A stretch of DNA of 64,000 nt from assembly GCA_025175895.1 (NCBI GenBank), contig CM046003.1:50028335-50092334 (forward strand), given 5' to 3'. The notes under the pieces were generated by a model, which made no database searches, was not told where the DNA came from, and saw nothing but the letters and a program-made list of their open reading frames with translations. Source of the stretch: Wurfbainia villosa. Its lineage: Eukaryota > Streptophyta > Magnoliopsida > Zingiberales > Zingiberaceae. The translations under genes were made by a program, and so were the position numbers. This document shows positions 22,469 to 33,116 of this stretch, one piece after another; the first letter of the stretch is position 1; the number at the start of each line of letters is the position of its first letter.

Positions 22469-22753
22469 GATCAGATGCCAGCAGATGCATCAGCAGCGGG
22501 TCCATCAGATCGTCTTGGCCAACTGGAGTCCAGATTCCAGGACTATCAGCAGATAGTCGACTCTCGGCTGTCAGAGCTCTTAGTAGGGCAAGCCTCCATG
22601 GGCGCACATCTTAGTCGGATGGAGGAGAGATACATTCAGATTGCTGAGTCTCAGAGCCGCATCGAGCAGTGTCAGCTCGATATGTATGAGATGATGCGGG
22701 CCTGGACTTTGAGCCAGCAACCTCCTCCACCTCCACCGTCTGCAAATGACTAG

Positions 22754-24487
22754 ATCTAGAGGATGTTAGATTTTTTTTGTTGTTTTTCAGTTTTTGTAGT
22801 GAGATTGAGCATATCAAATCTCTATTTTGGATGTAAAAATTGAAATCTTCTTAATTTGAATGAAATTTCTGTTTGTGAAAATCATGTGTGTTTGATTATG
22901 TATTTGTATTAATGTATTGGTTTATGGAAAATTGTCATATCATGATATGAAATTTCATCTTATTATATAACATGTCATGCCATTGGTTATGATTATTTTA
23001 GATGTCATGATTGTTTTTAGATTATATCATATGCCATGACATCATTGGCCATGTGTTATTATTGATATCATTTATGCCATGATCATTTCATGCATTTAAT
23101 TGTTTAAAATTGATTCAAAGATAATGGCATGACTCAGAGTCTCATTTATAAGGGAATCAAGTAGAGTTGCCTTAGAAAAATGTATGAAACCCTAATTTAG
23201 AGAGAATAACTCCACACCTCACATCACATTGACATGTATGTGTATTTATACACCCTAGATACATGTGAAATGCTAGGATAATAAGTTAGGTTCAAGGTGC
23301 ACAGGTAGTGCATCTAGATGAACTCAAACTTATTTTAATCATCACCAAGAATCATAAGGAAAGCTAATATACAAGTTATGTATTTTTAGCCAATAAACCA
23401 TGGTTCAAAATAGGTTTTCAAAAACATTTTAAAATCAATTTAGAAAACCTTGGTGAAGTCTATCTCTTGATAGCCATCATCATTGTAGAAGTTGATACAA
23501 AGTAGATCAAAAACTTTAAAGTTTTAATAGTTTTTGAACTTTGTACCAATCTCCTATTTCAATGGTAAAAATATTTTTCCAAAATTTTTCACCGATTGTA
23601 TGTGTGATAAGTAATGTACGTATCAAGTTTCATGATTTTTTGATTTACGTAGAATTACTTATGAATTTCCAAAAGTCGAGTCTGATATCTGAAAATCATG
23701 TTTTCAGTTATCAGTCGACTACCTCTACAGGGCAGTCGACTGATGGGCAGCGTTTGAACTCGATCAGGCGCAGATCACTCATTGTTCGTGTCGGTCGATT
23801 GATGGACACATCATCGATCGTAGCCGATGGTAGTCGATCACAATCGATTTCGAAAAAACTAGGTGTGTTTAGCCCGATTTCAGCTACGGTTAAGGTCCCT
23901 AATCACTCCTAACCCTAGGATATGCCTTGGGAAGCATTATAAAGGGTGAAAATCCATTGGATATGGATTTGGAGAGGTGTTTAGGGTTTGTATAAAATTT
24001 AAGGTGGTGGAAAGATCAATGTTGAACTTCTAACCTTATCTTTGATTGTTCAGAGTTCCTATTGGCTTAGGGACTTCCCAAAAGATATTGTTGGTGCAAT
24101 GATTAAGGGGGAACAAGCCTTTAAGGGGAGGTACTCATCATGGTATGATGGATGGTGGTTCATGGGAAGGAAAAATGAGTTTTTCACATACCCAATTTGG
24201 AAATTGGGAGAGTATAGGATTGTCTCTCTTGAGTGATATGGAACTTATCACTAGGAAGATGGTAGACATGCTAGGTATTTTTTGGACCAAGGGGGAGATT
24301 GTAAAATCTCATTGGGACATGAGACATTGACCTCCTTGGAGGGATAACCTTTTTGATGTATGTCAAAAAGGGGGAGAACATTAAATCACCAATTTGGGAT
24401 AATTGGTAAGGAGTCTCTGAGTTAGATAGTCTAACTCAAATGGTTTGTTTTGTTTGTTTTTTTGTCAAACATCAAAAAGGGGGAGAT
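22754..24487 (+). other. Non-coding 3' internal region of element B
   Basis: From about 22940 this aligns with 5580-7115 of element A, including the TTTATAAGGGAATCAAGTAG block. It contains CAGTCGACTG at 23735 and a related string near 23711. It ends with a polypurine tract. No gene is supported; the short open frames near 24042-24330 arise in the conserved pre-LTR segment. Confidence 0.65.
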
Positions 24488-25892
24488 TGTTGGTGCAATC
24501 GGCCCAGGTCACGATTAATCAGGACTCGAGCTTGGCTCGAGAGATATTTTGATGTTAGACAAAAACATATGACAATGTAATTGTCATGGAAAAGTCCAAG
24601 TCATGGGTACTTGGCATGGAAAGTCCAAGTGGGACACTTGGCATTTGGGAAAAGTTCAAGCATGGGTCTTGGCAAGGAAAGTCCAAGTCATGGGTACTTG
24701 GCATGGAAAGTCCAACATGGGTTGGCAAGGGAAAGTCCAAGCTTGAGTCTTGGCACTTGAGAAGTCCATTGGTATTGGCGGCGTAAAGTCCAAGCGGGAG
24801 TCTTGGCGGCGTAAGTCCAATGTGCCTTGGCAGTGTAGACACCGTTAGCATGACATAGCTGATGGAAGCACCTGAAGGCTAGCGCGATGGATGAATAAGT
24901 CATGGATGACTTGAAGGGATCCGAGAGGCGTGAGGCTGATGGAGGTGGCTAGAAGGCTTAGGTCTAGGCTAAGGGTGATCTAGTAAGTATGGGGACACCA
25001 TACTAGGGTTAAAACTTCATGTTTGAGGTGTGTCAGTCGACTGATGTCATGTGGCAGTCGACTGGCGTAGTCAACTAGGGTTTGACTACGGGAATTGCCC
25101 TAGCGATCATTGCCGCCAGGTGGGACAGTTGACTAATTGGTAGCGATCGTGATCGTGTGATCGGTCGGTGATGCTCGATTTTAGGGCCTGAGAATGGAGT
25201 CTCACTCGACCGCTGGGATAAGCAGTCGAGTGATGCTTCATCAGTCGACTGATGTGTATGATCAGTTGACTGATGTCCTAGTCGTTGGATTTTTCCAGCG
25301 TGGATTACACCGTTGTCTCACAGAAACAGTGTGATCAGTCGACTGATGGTCCCGAGCAGTCGACTGATCGACTTTTTCCAGCACAGGTTGAAGCTATAAA
25401 AGGAGCTCGTGATGGAGAAAAATGGATCCGATTTTTGAGAGCTTTAGGGACGATTTGTTGCTGCAAATCAGGTCTCCAAGTGCTAATCAAATAACCAAGC
25501 ATTCAAGCAATCAAAAGCAAGAGTTGTAAAGCTTTTCTTTACTTGTCTTTCATATAAATTGTTGTAATTGCTTGTTTTAGTTTCTTACTGTTGTAAGATT
25601 ACTTATAAGGGGTTTCTCCACCTCCGACTTGTGTCGAGAAGGAGTGTTTATCATAATGGTGTGTGATTGGCATCGCTAGGGTTCGTACGAACCCAATCCG
25701 TGGAGTAGGAACCTTTCGGTTCCGAACCACGTTAAATATTTGTGTTTGCGTTGTTGTTTATTTCGTTATTGCTTTCATTACTATTCCTCTGCGCGCTAAC
25801 GAAATTGTAGAGACAACCACGATCGAATTCCATCTACGAACGATCACACGACGCTATTCACCCCCCGTCTAGCTTCCAAATGATCCCTAACA
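24488..25892 (+). repeat. 3' LTR of element B
   Basis: Pairs with 10249-11667. TATA box at 25394-25403. Most sequence agrees closely, but at about 25100-25180 four of the CAGTCGACTG decamers of the 5' LTR are replaced by GATCG-like strings while the flanks stay aligned. Confidence 0.9.
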
Positions 25893-26046
25893 AGTAGAAG
25901 CTTCCTTCCTGTATGAAGTTTTTGTCCACTTGGTTTCCATCATTAACAAGTATTGATTCTTCGGATTTATGAGCATAGACCCTATGGTTTACATCATCTC
26001 GTCTTGAATGATATAAGACTTCCGCAGGAATTATAGACGCCCTTTC
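25893..26046 (-). pseudogene. Endogenous badnavirus-like movement protein fragment
   Basis: A 154-bp viral island between element B and the Copia element. The minus strand is open and reads through motifs such as PAEVLYHSRRDD and NHRVYAHKSEESI, typical of the N-terminal part of badnavirus movement protein regions. It connects, with insertions removed, to 10248 on one side and 36369 on the other. CTTTC at 26042-26046 is the Copia target duplication. Confidence 0.75.
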
Positions 26047-28291
26047 TGTTAGTAATATATGAGAGGTGTCCTAAGGCAATCGCCTTATGGTTGTACCATT
26101 TATTTAAAAAATGAAGATTCACTATTTGAGTATACATGTTTTCATGTGTTTGATTGAATCTTAAACTCTTTTACTGAATGTCCGCAATCCGATTCACAGC
26201 ATGAGGGAATTTGTGATTGGATCACAACTAGTGAGTATCTCTACATGTGTAATTGTGATGTATAGGAATGATCCCTAGTCGATGAATTGATGAATTCGAA
26301 CGCCATCAATTCTGTGGAGACTAGCACGAGTTATACTTTTTGGTTTATCCAAGCAGCTATTCCTCACTGGCTGGAGACATTGGGATGTCCGGAGTTAATC
26401 GTGGATGCTAGTTATGGTAACTAGTTCATTGGAGTGACTAGTTGTAAGATTTCATATGGTTCTCTACATATATGGATATGTCAATGAAGTTCTTACTGCA
26501 ACTTAAGTGCAATGTTCCTTTGATTTATGGTATTCAAGTCATCTTGGTCATGTAGACTTATGCTTTGACATCTTAAGCAAGCATCTCCGAGGAGATGTGG
26601 ACCCAGGATGATTGGGCATAAGTCAAAGTGCTCGAAGGTGTTTGAATAGTCAACAGAGGATTCACCACTCCTTGTGAGGAGATGTATACCCTATGGCCTC
26701 TCGTCGGATTGTTATTAAAGTCTTTGGCCAAAGCATTACATGTTTAGAGTAAGGTACTCTTGGATACATGTGCAGTAACTAGAATCCGCAGGACGAGAAA
26801 ATGATACTTGGGCTAGGTGTGGCGTAGTCAACCTAGTGGGGACTGACACTATAGATCATGTCCTGAACCAAGTGGGTATAAGATGAGTGAAGGGAATAAG
26901 GCACAATTCATTGTAGCTGCTGAAGGGTTTCAGAAAAAGGTTCTGGGATCAACCGTTGATTTTTTGGTTAATTGAGGATCATGATATACTACTAGGTGTC
27001 ACTCATGATCGTTCTATAATTAATGGTTAATTATAGACGATCAACATAAACCGAGAACCTATTTGGTCACACATACAATGAGCGTAATCCGAAGGATTTA
27101 AAACGAGTTTGAAAATAGGATTTTCAGATCGAGAGAGACTTGGTTTGGTTGGACCAAACAAAGAGCGAGTATGAAATTATTTCAGTCGCATTGGAAGCAT
27201 GGATGGGTCGAGTCTTATGAAGACATGATGGATGAACCAAAGTGGTTTGGTTCTAATCCAATGGTGAAAAATAAACCAAAGTGGTTTTGTTTGTTTTAAA
27301 CGAACGAACCAAAGTTGATTCGGTTCGTTTTAACTTAAAATAGACCAATGCGGTTTGGTTTATTTTAACTTAAGTTATTGGAGCGGGTTAACAGGTTTTG
27401 ATTATGAACTAATAACTCCTAGGAGAAGGTTTCTTGATGGTCAAGAAATACACACTCTATAAAAATGCGGCTTAAGGGTTTTGTGAAACCCTAAGAGTTA
27501 TTTTTGGAAATAGCTAGCCTCCTCTTCTTCCTCCCTTCCCTTGTCACCCACTTGGAGTTGCCGCCCAAGTTTGTTGTTGCCACCTCCTTGCCGCCGGCCA
27601 ACCACCAGCCGCCCACCCTTGGGCCACCTCAGCCTCCGGGCAACCACCCTTGGTCGCCGGCGACCAAGGAGCAACCGGCCAAGCCTTTGGCCGGTTATCT
27701 TCTTCACCAACACAAGCTGTCCAGTTTTGGACAGCTTGTTTCTCTCTTCATAGAGAGGTCGTTTGGTCGGCGTTTTGCACTCCGACAGTGACCTACTTAT
27801 CGGGGATTGGATCTCCAGCAATCCTCATGGGTGGAAGACCAAGGTTTCGTCAATTGGTCGACAAAAACCGCTTCCGAGAAGCGAGTTCGTGGAGCTCGTT
27901 TTTAGATCCGAATTTGATTCGGATTGTGATAGTCTCTCGGATCACATCGTCTTCAACTCGAGGCTAGTGACTTTTGCGAAGACAAGGGTCGTGGCTTTGT
28001 GAAGCTATCCTGAAGATACTCGACGTGGATATGAATAGAAGCGATTCTAGCGAGGGTCGTTACGGTTGATGTCATTCCCGCTACACGTAATACGTCAGGT
28101 ATAACTAGAATAAATTTTCTTTTATTGCAAAATTTTAAATAGCGATTATGTCTACACATGTTGTATCCTGCATGCGTGTGATGTGTGTGTTGTAATAAAA
28201 TTAGTTTATTACTTGTTTTTGCTTTCGCTGTATGCATGTTTATAAAATGTGTTCAAACACACACTTATCACGGTGCCGGGGAAACCCAACA
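26047..28291 (+). repeat. 5' LTR of the Copia element
   Basis: A TATA-like CTATAAAAA lies near 27456-27465, followed by AAGGGTTTTGTGAAACCCTAA, an inverted repeat around the probable start of transcription. A CT/CCG-rich leader (27490-27760) gives spurious open frames on both strands. The primer site begins at 28293. Confidence 0.88.
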
Positions 28292-28292
28292 G

Positions 28293-28305
28293 TGGTATCA
28301 GAGCC
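28293..28305 (+). other. Primer binding site of the Copia element
   Basis: TGGTATCAGAGCC, one base after the LTR end, initiator tRNA-Met type. Confidence 0.88.
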
Positions 28306-29450
28306 GACTATGTTTCGATATAATTGTAAAATTATTTTGCGATAGTTATAATTGTATTTATGGAATTTTTCTACTTTTGAAAAGTTTAGAAGCATTTATC
28401 GAAATTTTATTTGTAAAGAAATTCAAATTAGAAGTTTCCTAATATGATTAGGAAATTACAATTTAGGAAATTTATTTCCTAAATTAGATTTGACTTTCCT
28501 TAATTAATATTTTTCATAAATAAAATATGTGATTGGATTTGAAAATTTATTTTCTAATTTAATCGAGATTTGATTTGAGAAATCAAATCTTAAACATATT
28601 TTATTTCCAAAATAGTTATGACAAATAAGGAAACTATTTGTACATATCATAATTATATGTTATGTAATTGCATTAGATGCATATCATTATGTCATGCGTG
28701 TTGTGAGATGTAGATGTATGTCATGTGTGTCATGTCATATAGATAATAGTTATTTGCATGAAAAAGAGGATGAGATTTTAAAACCCTTACACAATATTAA
28801 AGCCTACACCTTCCATTAATATAGTTAGAACCAGAGTTTCGTTTCTTGTTTGGGTTGTTGGACTCTCTCTAAGCTCGGCTCGAACCTGAACATGTTCAAA
28901 CCATTGAATAGTTTAACACTAATATGGTAAGAGTCAGAGGTCAATCGTTAGCTTGGGTTGTTGGACTCTCTCCAAGTTTGGTTAATTGGTTGAATGCGCT
29001 CTAACCATATTAAAATTATTTCTCGATTAATGGATTGACTTTAACCTGGAGCATCGACATGTTGGACTCTCTCCAAGGTCGATGTGAAGGGAGGTGAATT
29101 TGGGTGTTATGCATATGATGTATACTTGTTAATGTGTTACAACTCAATGTATGTGTGAACATTCAATTAGTTGATAGCACATTGTGATAGTTGCATATAT
29201 GTGATATGCAATCGGTATACTTGATACCTACCATCGTAGCTAAGAATGACTTGTTGGACTCTCTCCAAGGTTATTCTTATCTATGTTGGATATCAACTCA
29301 TTCGGAGATGGACTTACGATCTCCCGAATTAATTTTGAGGGTTTTTTGAAATTTAAAAAATGAATGGGATTTTGTAAATGTATGTTGATGCATTTTAAAA
29401 TCATGTTCTCATATATGCTCGATCTGTATTTCTAGCTTAATCGATTGATC
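28306..29450 (+). other. Copia untranslated leader with four copies of a 16-bp inverted-repeat motif
   Basis: 1.1 kb without a gene. TTGGACTCTCTCCAAG, or a one-base variant, occurs at 28858, 28961, 29062 and 29254. Its ends TTGGA and TCCAA can pair, giving a short stem around CTCTC. Spacing is about 100, 100 and 190 bp. Position between primer site and gag is where packaging or dimerisation signals lie in retroelements (inference). Confidence 0.7.
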
Positions 29451-30107
29451 ATGTTGTCTTTGAATTTGCGTTCCATTTTGGATTCGAATAAATTGACTGG
29501 ACTAAACTCCTTGGACTGGCTTAGAAACCTGAGAATTATTCTCAAGGCTAAAAAGCTTGTGTATGTCCTCGAAGCGCCTCTTCTCACTCGTCCTAGTGAT
29601 GATGCAACTCTGGACCAATTGTTGTCCCATCAGAAATATGTTAATGATTCTGAAGTAGTGAGTTGCATCATGCTAGCCGCAATAGTACCCGAGCTTCAGA
29701 AGCAACATGAGCATATGAATGCTAATACCATAGTCTTCCATCTTCATGAGTTGTTGGATGAGCAAGCGAGATTCGAAAGGTTCGAAGTCTCCAAGTTCCT
29801 CTTCACCTCTAAGATGCAAGAGGATTCATCTGTGGTGCAATTTGTGCTCAAGATGAATGGGTACATCGAGCGACTGGCTACACTCGATTTTGTGATTGAT
29901 CATGAATTAAGTATTGAGTTAATTCTGCATTGTTTGCCCAAGAGTTTCTCACAATTTGTGATGAACTACCAGATGAACAAGATTGAAAACACAATTCCTG
30001 AGGTCCTCAATATTCTGAAGACTAGAGAGCCTTCTGTAAAGCATGAGGATAAGACGACACTGTTAGTTGATTCCTTAAAGAAAGGTTCTAAGAGGAAATC
30101 AAAATAA
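29451..30107 (+). pseudogene. Copia gag
   Basis: Open frame of 218 codons from ATG 29451, with LNSLDWLRNLRIILKAKKL near the N-terminus and LLDEQARFERFEVSKFLF in the middle, typical of plant Copia gag (UBN2/gag_pre-type). A stop at 30105-30107 separates it from the zinc knuckle, which lies in the same frame at 30169-30209 and carries its own internal TAG. The gag body is intact, the polyprotein is not. It would form the particle shell. Confidence 0.85.
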
Positions 30108-33096
30108 CAACAAAAGGGGAAGAAGAAGAAAAGGGATAAAAAGATAGAACCAACTCAAAAGGGCACTTGTCATCACTGTGGCAAGGAGGGCCACTAGCGA
30201 AGAAACTGCAAGATTTATCTTGAGTCCGTGAAGAAGAAGAAGACATCCAATGCCCCCATCCTCTTCAGATATCTTCGTTATTGATTGTCATTCTATTTCC
30301 TTAGACACTTGAGTATTGGATACTGGGTGTGGTTCACATATATGTAATAACATACATGGGCTAAGGAATAGAAGAAGACTCGTCAAGGGAGAGTCAAATT
30401 TACGTGTTGGGAATGGAGCAAAGGTTGTTGCACTCGCCATCGGAACATATCTGTTGAAGCTCCCTATAGGACTTGTCTTAGAACTGGACAATTGCTTTTA
30501 TGTTCCTTCGTTGATAAAGAACATCATTTCTATTTCTTGTTTAAATAGAAATGAGTACTATTTAACTTTTAGTAATAATTGTTGTTATATAACTTTGAAT
30601 GATGTTCTGTATGGGACTGAAACTTTAAGCAATGGTATTTATATATTGGACGTATCCAGTGACATTTTCAATATTGAAGCGAGCAACAAGCGTGCTCGAA
30701 AAGATAATCAATTAGACTCCTACATGTGACATTGTCGTCTTGGCCATGTGAGCAAGAAATGCATGTCCGAATTACACCGATGTGAAATTTTGGAATCGTT
30801 TCAATTAGATTCATACGATACATGTGAATCATACTTAAAGGGCAAGATGACCAAGTTACCTTTTACTGGAAAAGGTGAACCGGTGGGAGAGTTGCTTGGT
30901 TTAATACATACTGATGTATGTGGACCAATGTCAACTCAAGCTCTAGGAGGCTATAGCTACTTTATTACCTTCACCGATGATCACTCACGGTTTAGGTATG
31001 TGTTCTTGATGAAACACAAGTCTGAAACCTTTGAAAGGTTCAGGTCGATGATGAATCACGCGAATCTTTTTAGGTCCTTTTGAGGCTATGCACTTCAGAC
31101 AGCTATTTACTTGCTAAATAGAGTCCCGACCAAGGTAGTCTCTACTACTTCATATGAGATATGGGCTAGTAAGAAACCTCATTTATCTTACTTGAAGATA
31201 TGGGGTTGTCCTGCTTATGTGAAGCAGACTGTGTTAGACAAATTGGATGCTAAGTCTGATAAATGTCTATTTATTGGATACCCTAAGGAAATGAGGGGTT
31301 ACTAATTCTATCATCCTGTGGGACAAAAGGTGTTTGTTTCAAGGCATGTTGTGTTTCTGGAGAAAGAGTTTCTCTTGAAGAAAATAGTGGGAGTGAGATT
31401 GAACTTGAGGAGGTTCAAGAAACTCCAATAGACATTGAAGAGATACCTGGTCAAGCACCTCAACCGATAACTCATAGTGATGAGACATCAGCTGAACCTA
31501 TTGTGACACCAAATCTTCGTAGATCTAGTAGGACACGTAACATTTTTGAGAGATATGATTTTCTCGTAAGCGAATCGAACGACGTGTTACTCATTGATGA
31601 TGATGAACCTACCAGTTATGAAGAAATTCTAAAAAGTTCAGAAAGGGACAAATGACTTAAAATCATGAAGTCGGAAATGAATTCCATGTATGAAAATTAA
31701 GTTTGGAACTTGGTGGACCCACCTGAAGGCATTAAGCCTATAAGGTGCAAGTGGATTTTCAAGAAGAAAATCGACATGGATGGTAATGTGATTACCTATA
31801 AGGCTAGATTAGTGGCAAAAGCTATCGTCAAAAGCAAGGTGTTGATTATGACGAGACCTATTCACTAGTAGCTATGCTTAAATCCATTTGAATGCTCCTG
31901 GCCATAGCGGCTCATTATGATTATGAGATATTAAATGGATGTGAAAATGACTTTCCTTAATGGAAACCTACTCGAGGACGTGTATATGATACAACCCGAA
32001 GGTTTCACATCGGTTGATAAAACCAAAGTATGCAAACTTTGACTGTCCATTTATGGACTGAAGTAAGCATCCAGGAGCTGGAATATCCGTTTTGATGAGA
32101 CAATCAAAAGGTTTGATTTCTCACAAAATCTGGACGAACCTTGTGTGTACAAGAAGGTTAGTGGGAGTGCAGTCATGTTCCTAGTGTTGTATGTCGATGA
32201 CATATTACTTATAGGAAACGATATATCTGTCTTACAGTGGGTTAAAATTTGGTTATCCAAAATATTCTTCATGAAAGACCTGGGAGAAGCGACATACATC
32301 CTCGGGATTAAGATATATAGAGATAGATCGAAATAGTTGCTTAGTCTTTCACAGTCTACATATATAAACCGAGTGCTAAAGAGGTTTAGCATGTCGGAAT
32401 CCAAGAAAAGTTTCCTACCCATCAGGCATAGGATACACCTTTCGAAGTCTATGTGTCCGCGCATAGAAGACGAGAGGATTTGCATAAGTAAGATTCCCTA
32501 TGCATCCGCAATAGGATCTATCATGTATGCTATGTTATGTACGAGGCCCGATGTATCATATGCTTTGAGTGTCACGAGCAGATACCAGTCTGATCCAGGA
32601 ATGGATCATTGGGTGGCTATTAAAACAATCCTTAAGTACTTGAGAAGAACTAAGGATGTGTTCCTAATATATGGAGAAGGTGATATGATAATACGCGGGT
32701 ATACAGATGCCAGCTTTCAGACAGACAAGGATGATTACAGGTCTCAGTCTGGGTATGTATTCACCTAGAATGGAGGCGCAGTAAATTGAAAAAGTTCCAA
32801 ACAAGACATTGTAGTGGATTCTACCACTGAGGCAGAATATATTGCAGCTTCGGAAGCAGCAAAAGAAGTGGTTTGGATCAAGAAGTTCATCTCTGAACTT
32901 GATGTGGTCTCATCAACGATCTAAACATGTGCTTCGCCACTATCATCTGATCAGAGAGATCATCAGTAGGAAGGAAATACAAATCGAGAAGATTCTCACT
33001 GAAAGAAACTTAGCGGATCCTTTAACTAAGGCCTTACCTCAAAGTAAGTTTGAGAGTCATGTTAGAGCTTATGATATTGGATACCATGACGATTGA
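30108..33096 (+). pseudogene. Copia pol (protease, truncated integrase, reverse transcriptase, RNase H)
   Basis: Pieces in order follow. Degenerate zinc knuckle at 30169-30209. Protease with LDTGCGSH at about 30312. GAG-pre-integrase zinc region with HCRLGHVSKKCM at 30727-30765. Integrase start with HTDVCGPM at about 30908. A deletion near 31050 joins the early integrase to a segment that normally follows the catalytic core (GYALQTAIYLLNRVPT), so the second Asp and Glu regions are gone. Reverse transcriptase at about 31690-32340 contains KARLVAKA and LYVDDILLIG but has many stops. RNase H at about 32690-32880 has GYTDASFQTD and STTEAEYIA, then a deletion, and the C-terminal end (ERNLADPLTKALPQ) at about 33000. 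Clearly inactive. Confidence 0.88.
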
Positions 33097-33116
33097 CATT
33101 AGGCCAAGTGAGAGTT

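Larger units (their letters stand above)
14603..22753 (+). pseudogene. Second ORF of element B, 'putative plant transposon protein'-like, with intron; split by element C
   Basis: Exon 1 is 14603-14613 (starts MAPK). A 113-bp T-rich intron runs 14614-14726 with GTAAAA donor and TATAG acceptor. Exon 2 is 14727-15620 and continues at 22474-22753. Without element C and one GATCA, the frame is open throughout, 394 aa (1185 nt with stop). Residues around 90-220 resemble the plant-specific 'putative plant transposon protein' family (Pfam Transposase_32 type), with helical hydrophobic stretches such as PHLFLLYAMRNRLDINIAL. The C-terminal third has an Ala/Pro-rich linker, a probable coiled coil (LESRFQDYQQIVDSRLSEL) and a PPPPPP run before the stop. 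The family's biochemical role is unknown to me. Only the nested insertion breaks it. Confidence 0.7.
10249..25892 (+). mobile_element. LTR retrotransposon element B with gag and an extra intron-bearing ORF, interrupted by element C
   Basis: Both LTRs start TGTTGG and end CCTAACA. Flanking target repeats are GGTAG (10244-10248) and AGTAG (25893-25897), one mismatch. Removing nested element C (15621-22468 plus one GATCA) leaves about 8.8 kb. The order is 5' LTR, primer site, gag, a 2.4-kb block with an intron-bearing ORF, a conserved non-coding tail, a polypurine tract AAAAAGGGGGAGAT (24474-24487) and the 3' LTR. Elements A and C lack the 2.4-kb block. No reverse transcriptase or integrase is present, so it too is non-autonomous. 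Confidence 0.85.

Noticed and set aside
13842..22940. The ORF-bearing block of element B as a separate transposon insertion
   Set aside because: I looked for terminal repeats and a target duplication at about 13640-13850 and 22900-22950 and found none convincing, so it is kept as part of element B. A decisive test is comparison with other copies.
27498..27967. Open frames on both strands in the Copia LTR, repeated at 34574-34825 and 35577-36044
   Set aside because: They arise from the CCG/CT-rich leader of the LTR, with no shared frame conservation or domain.
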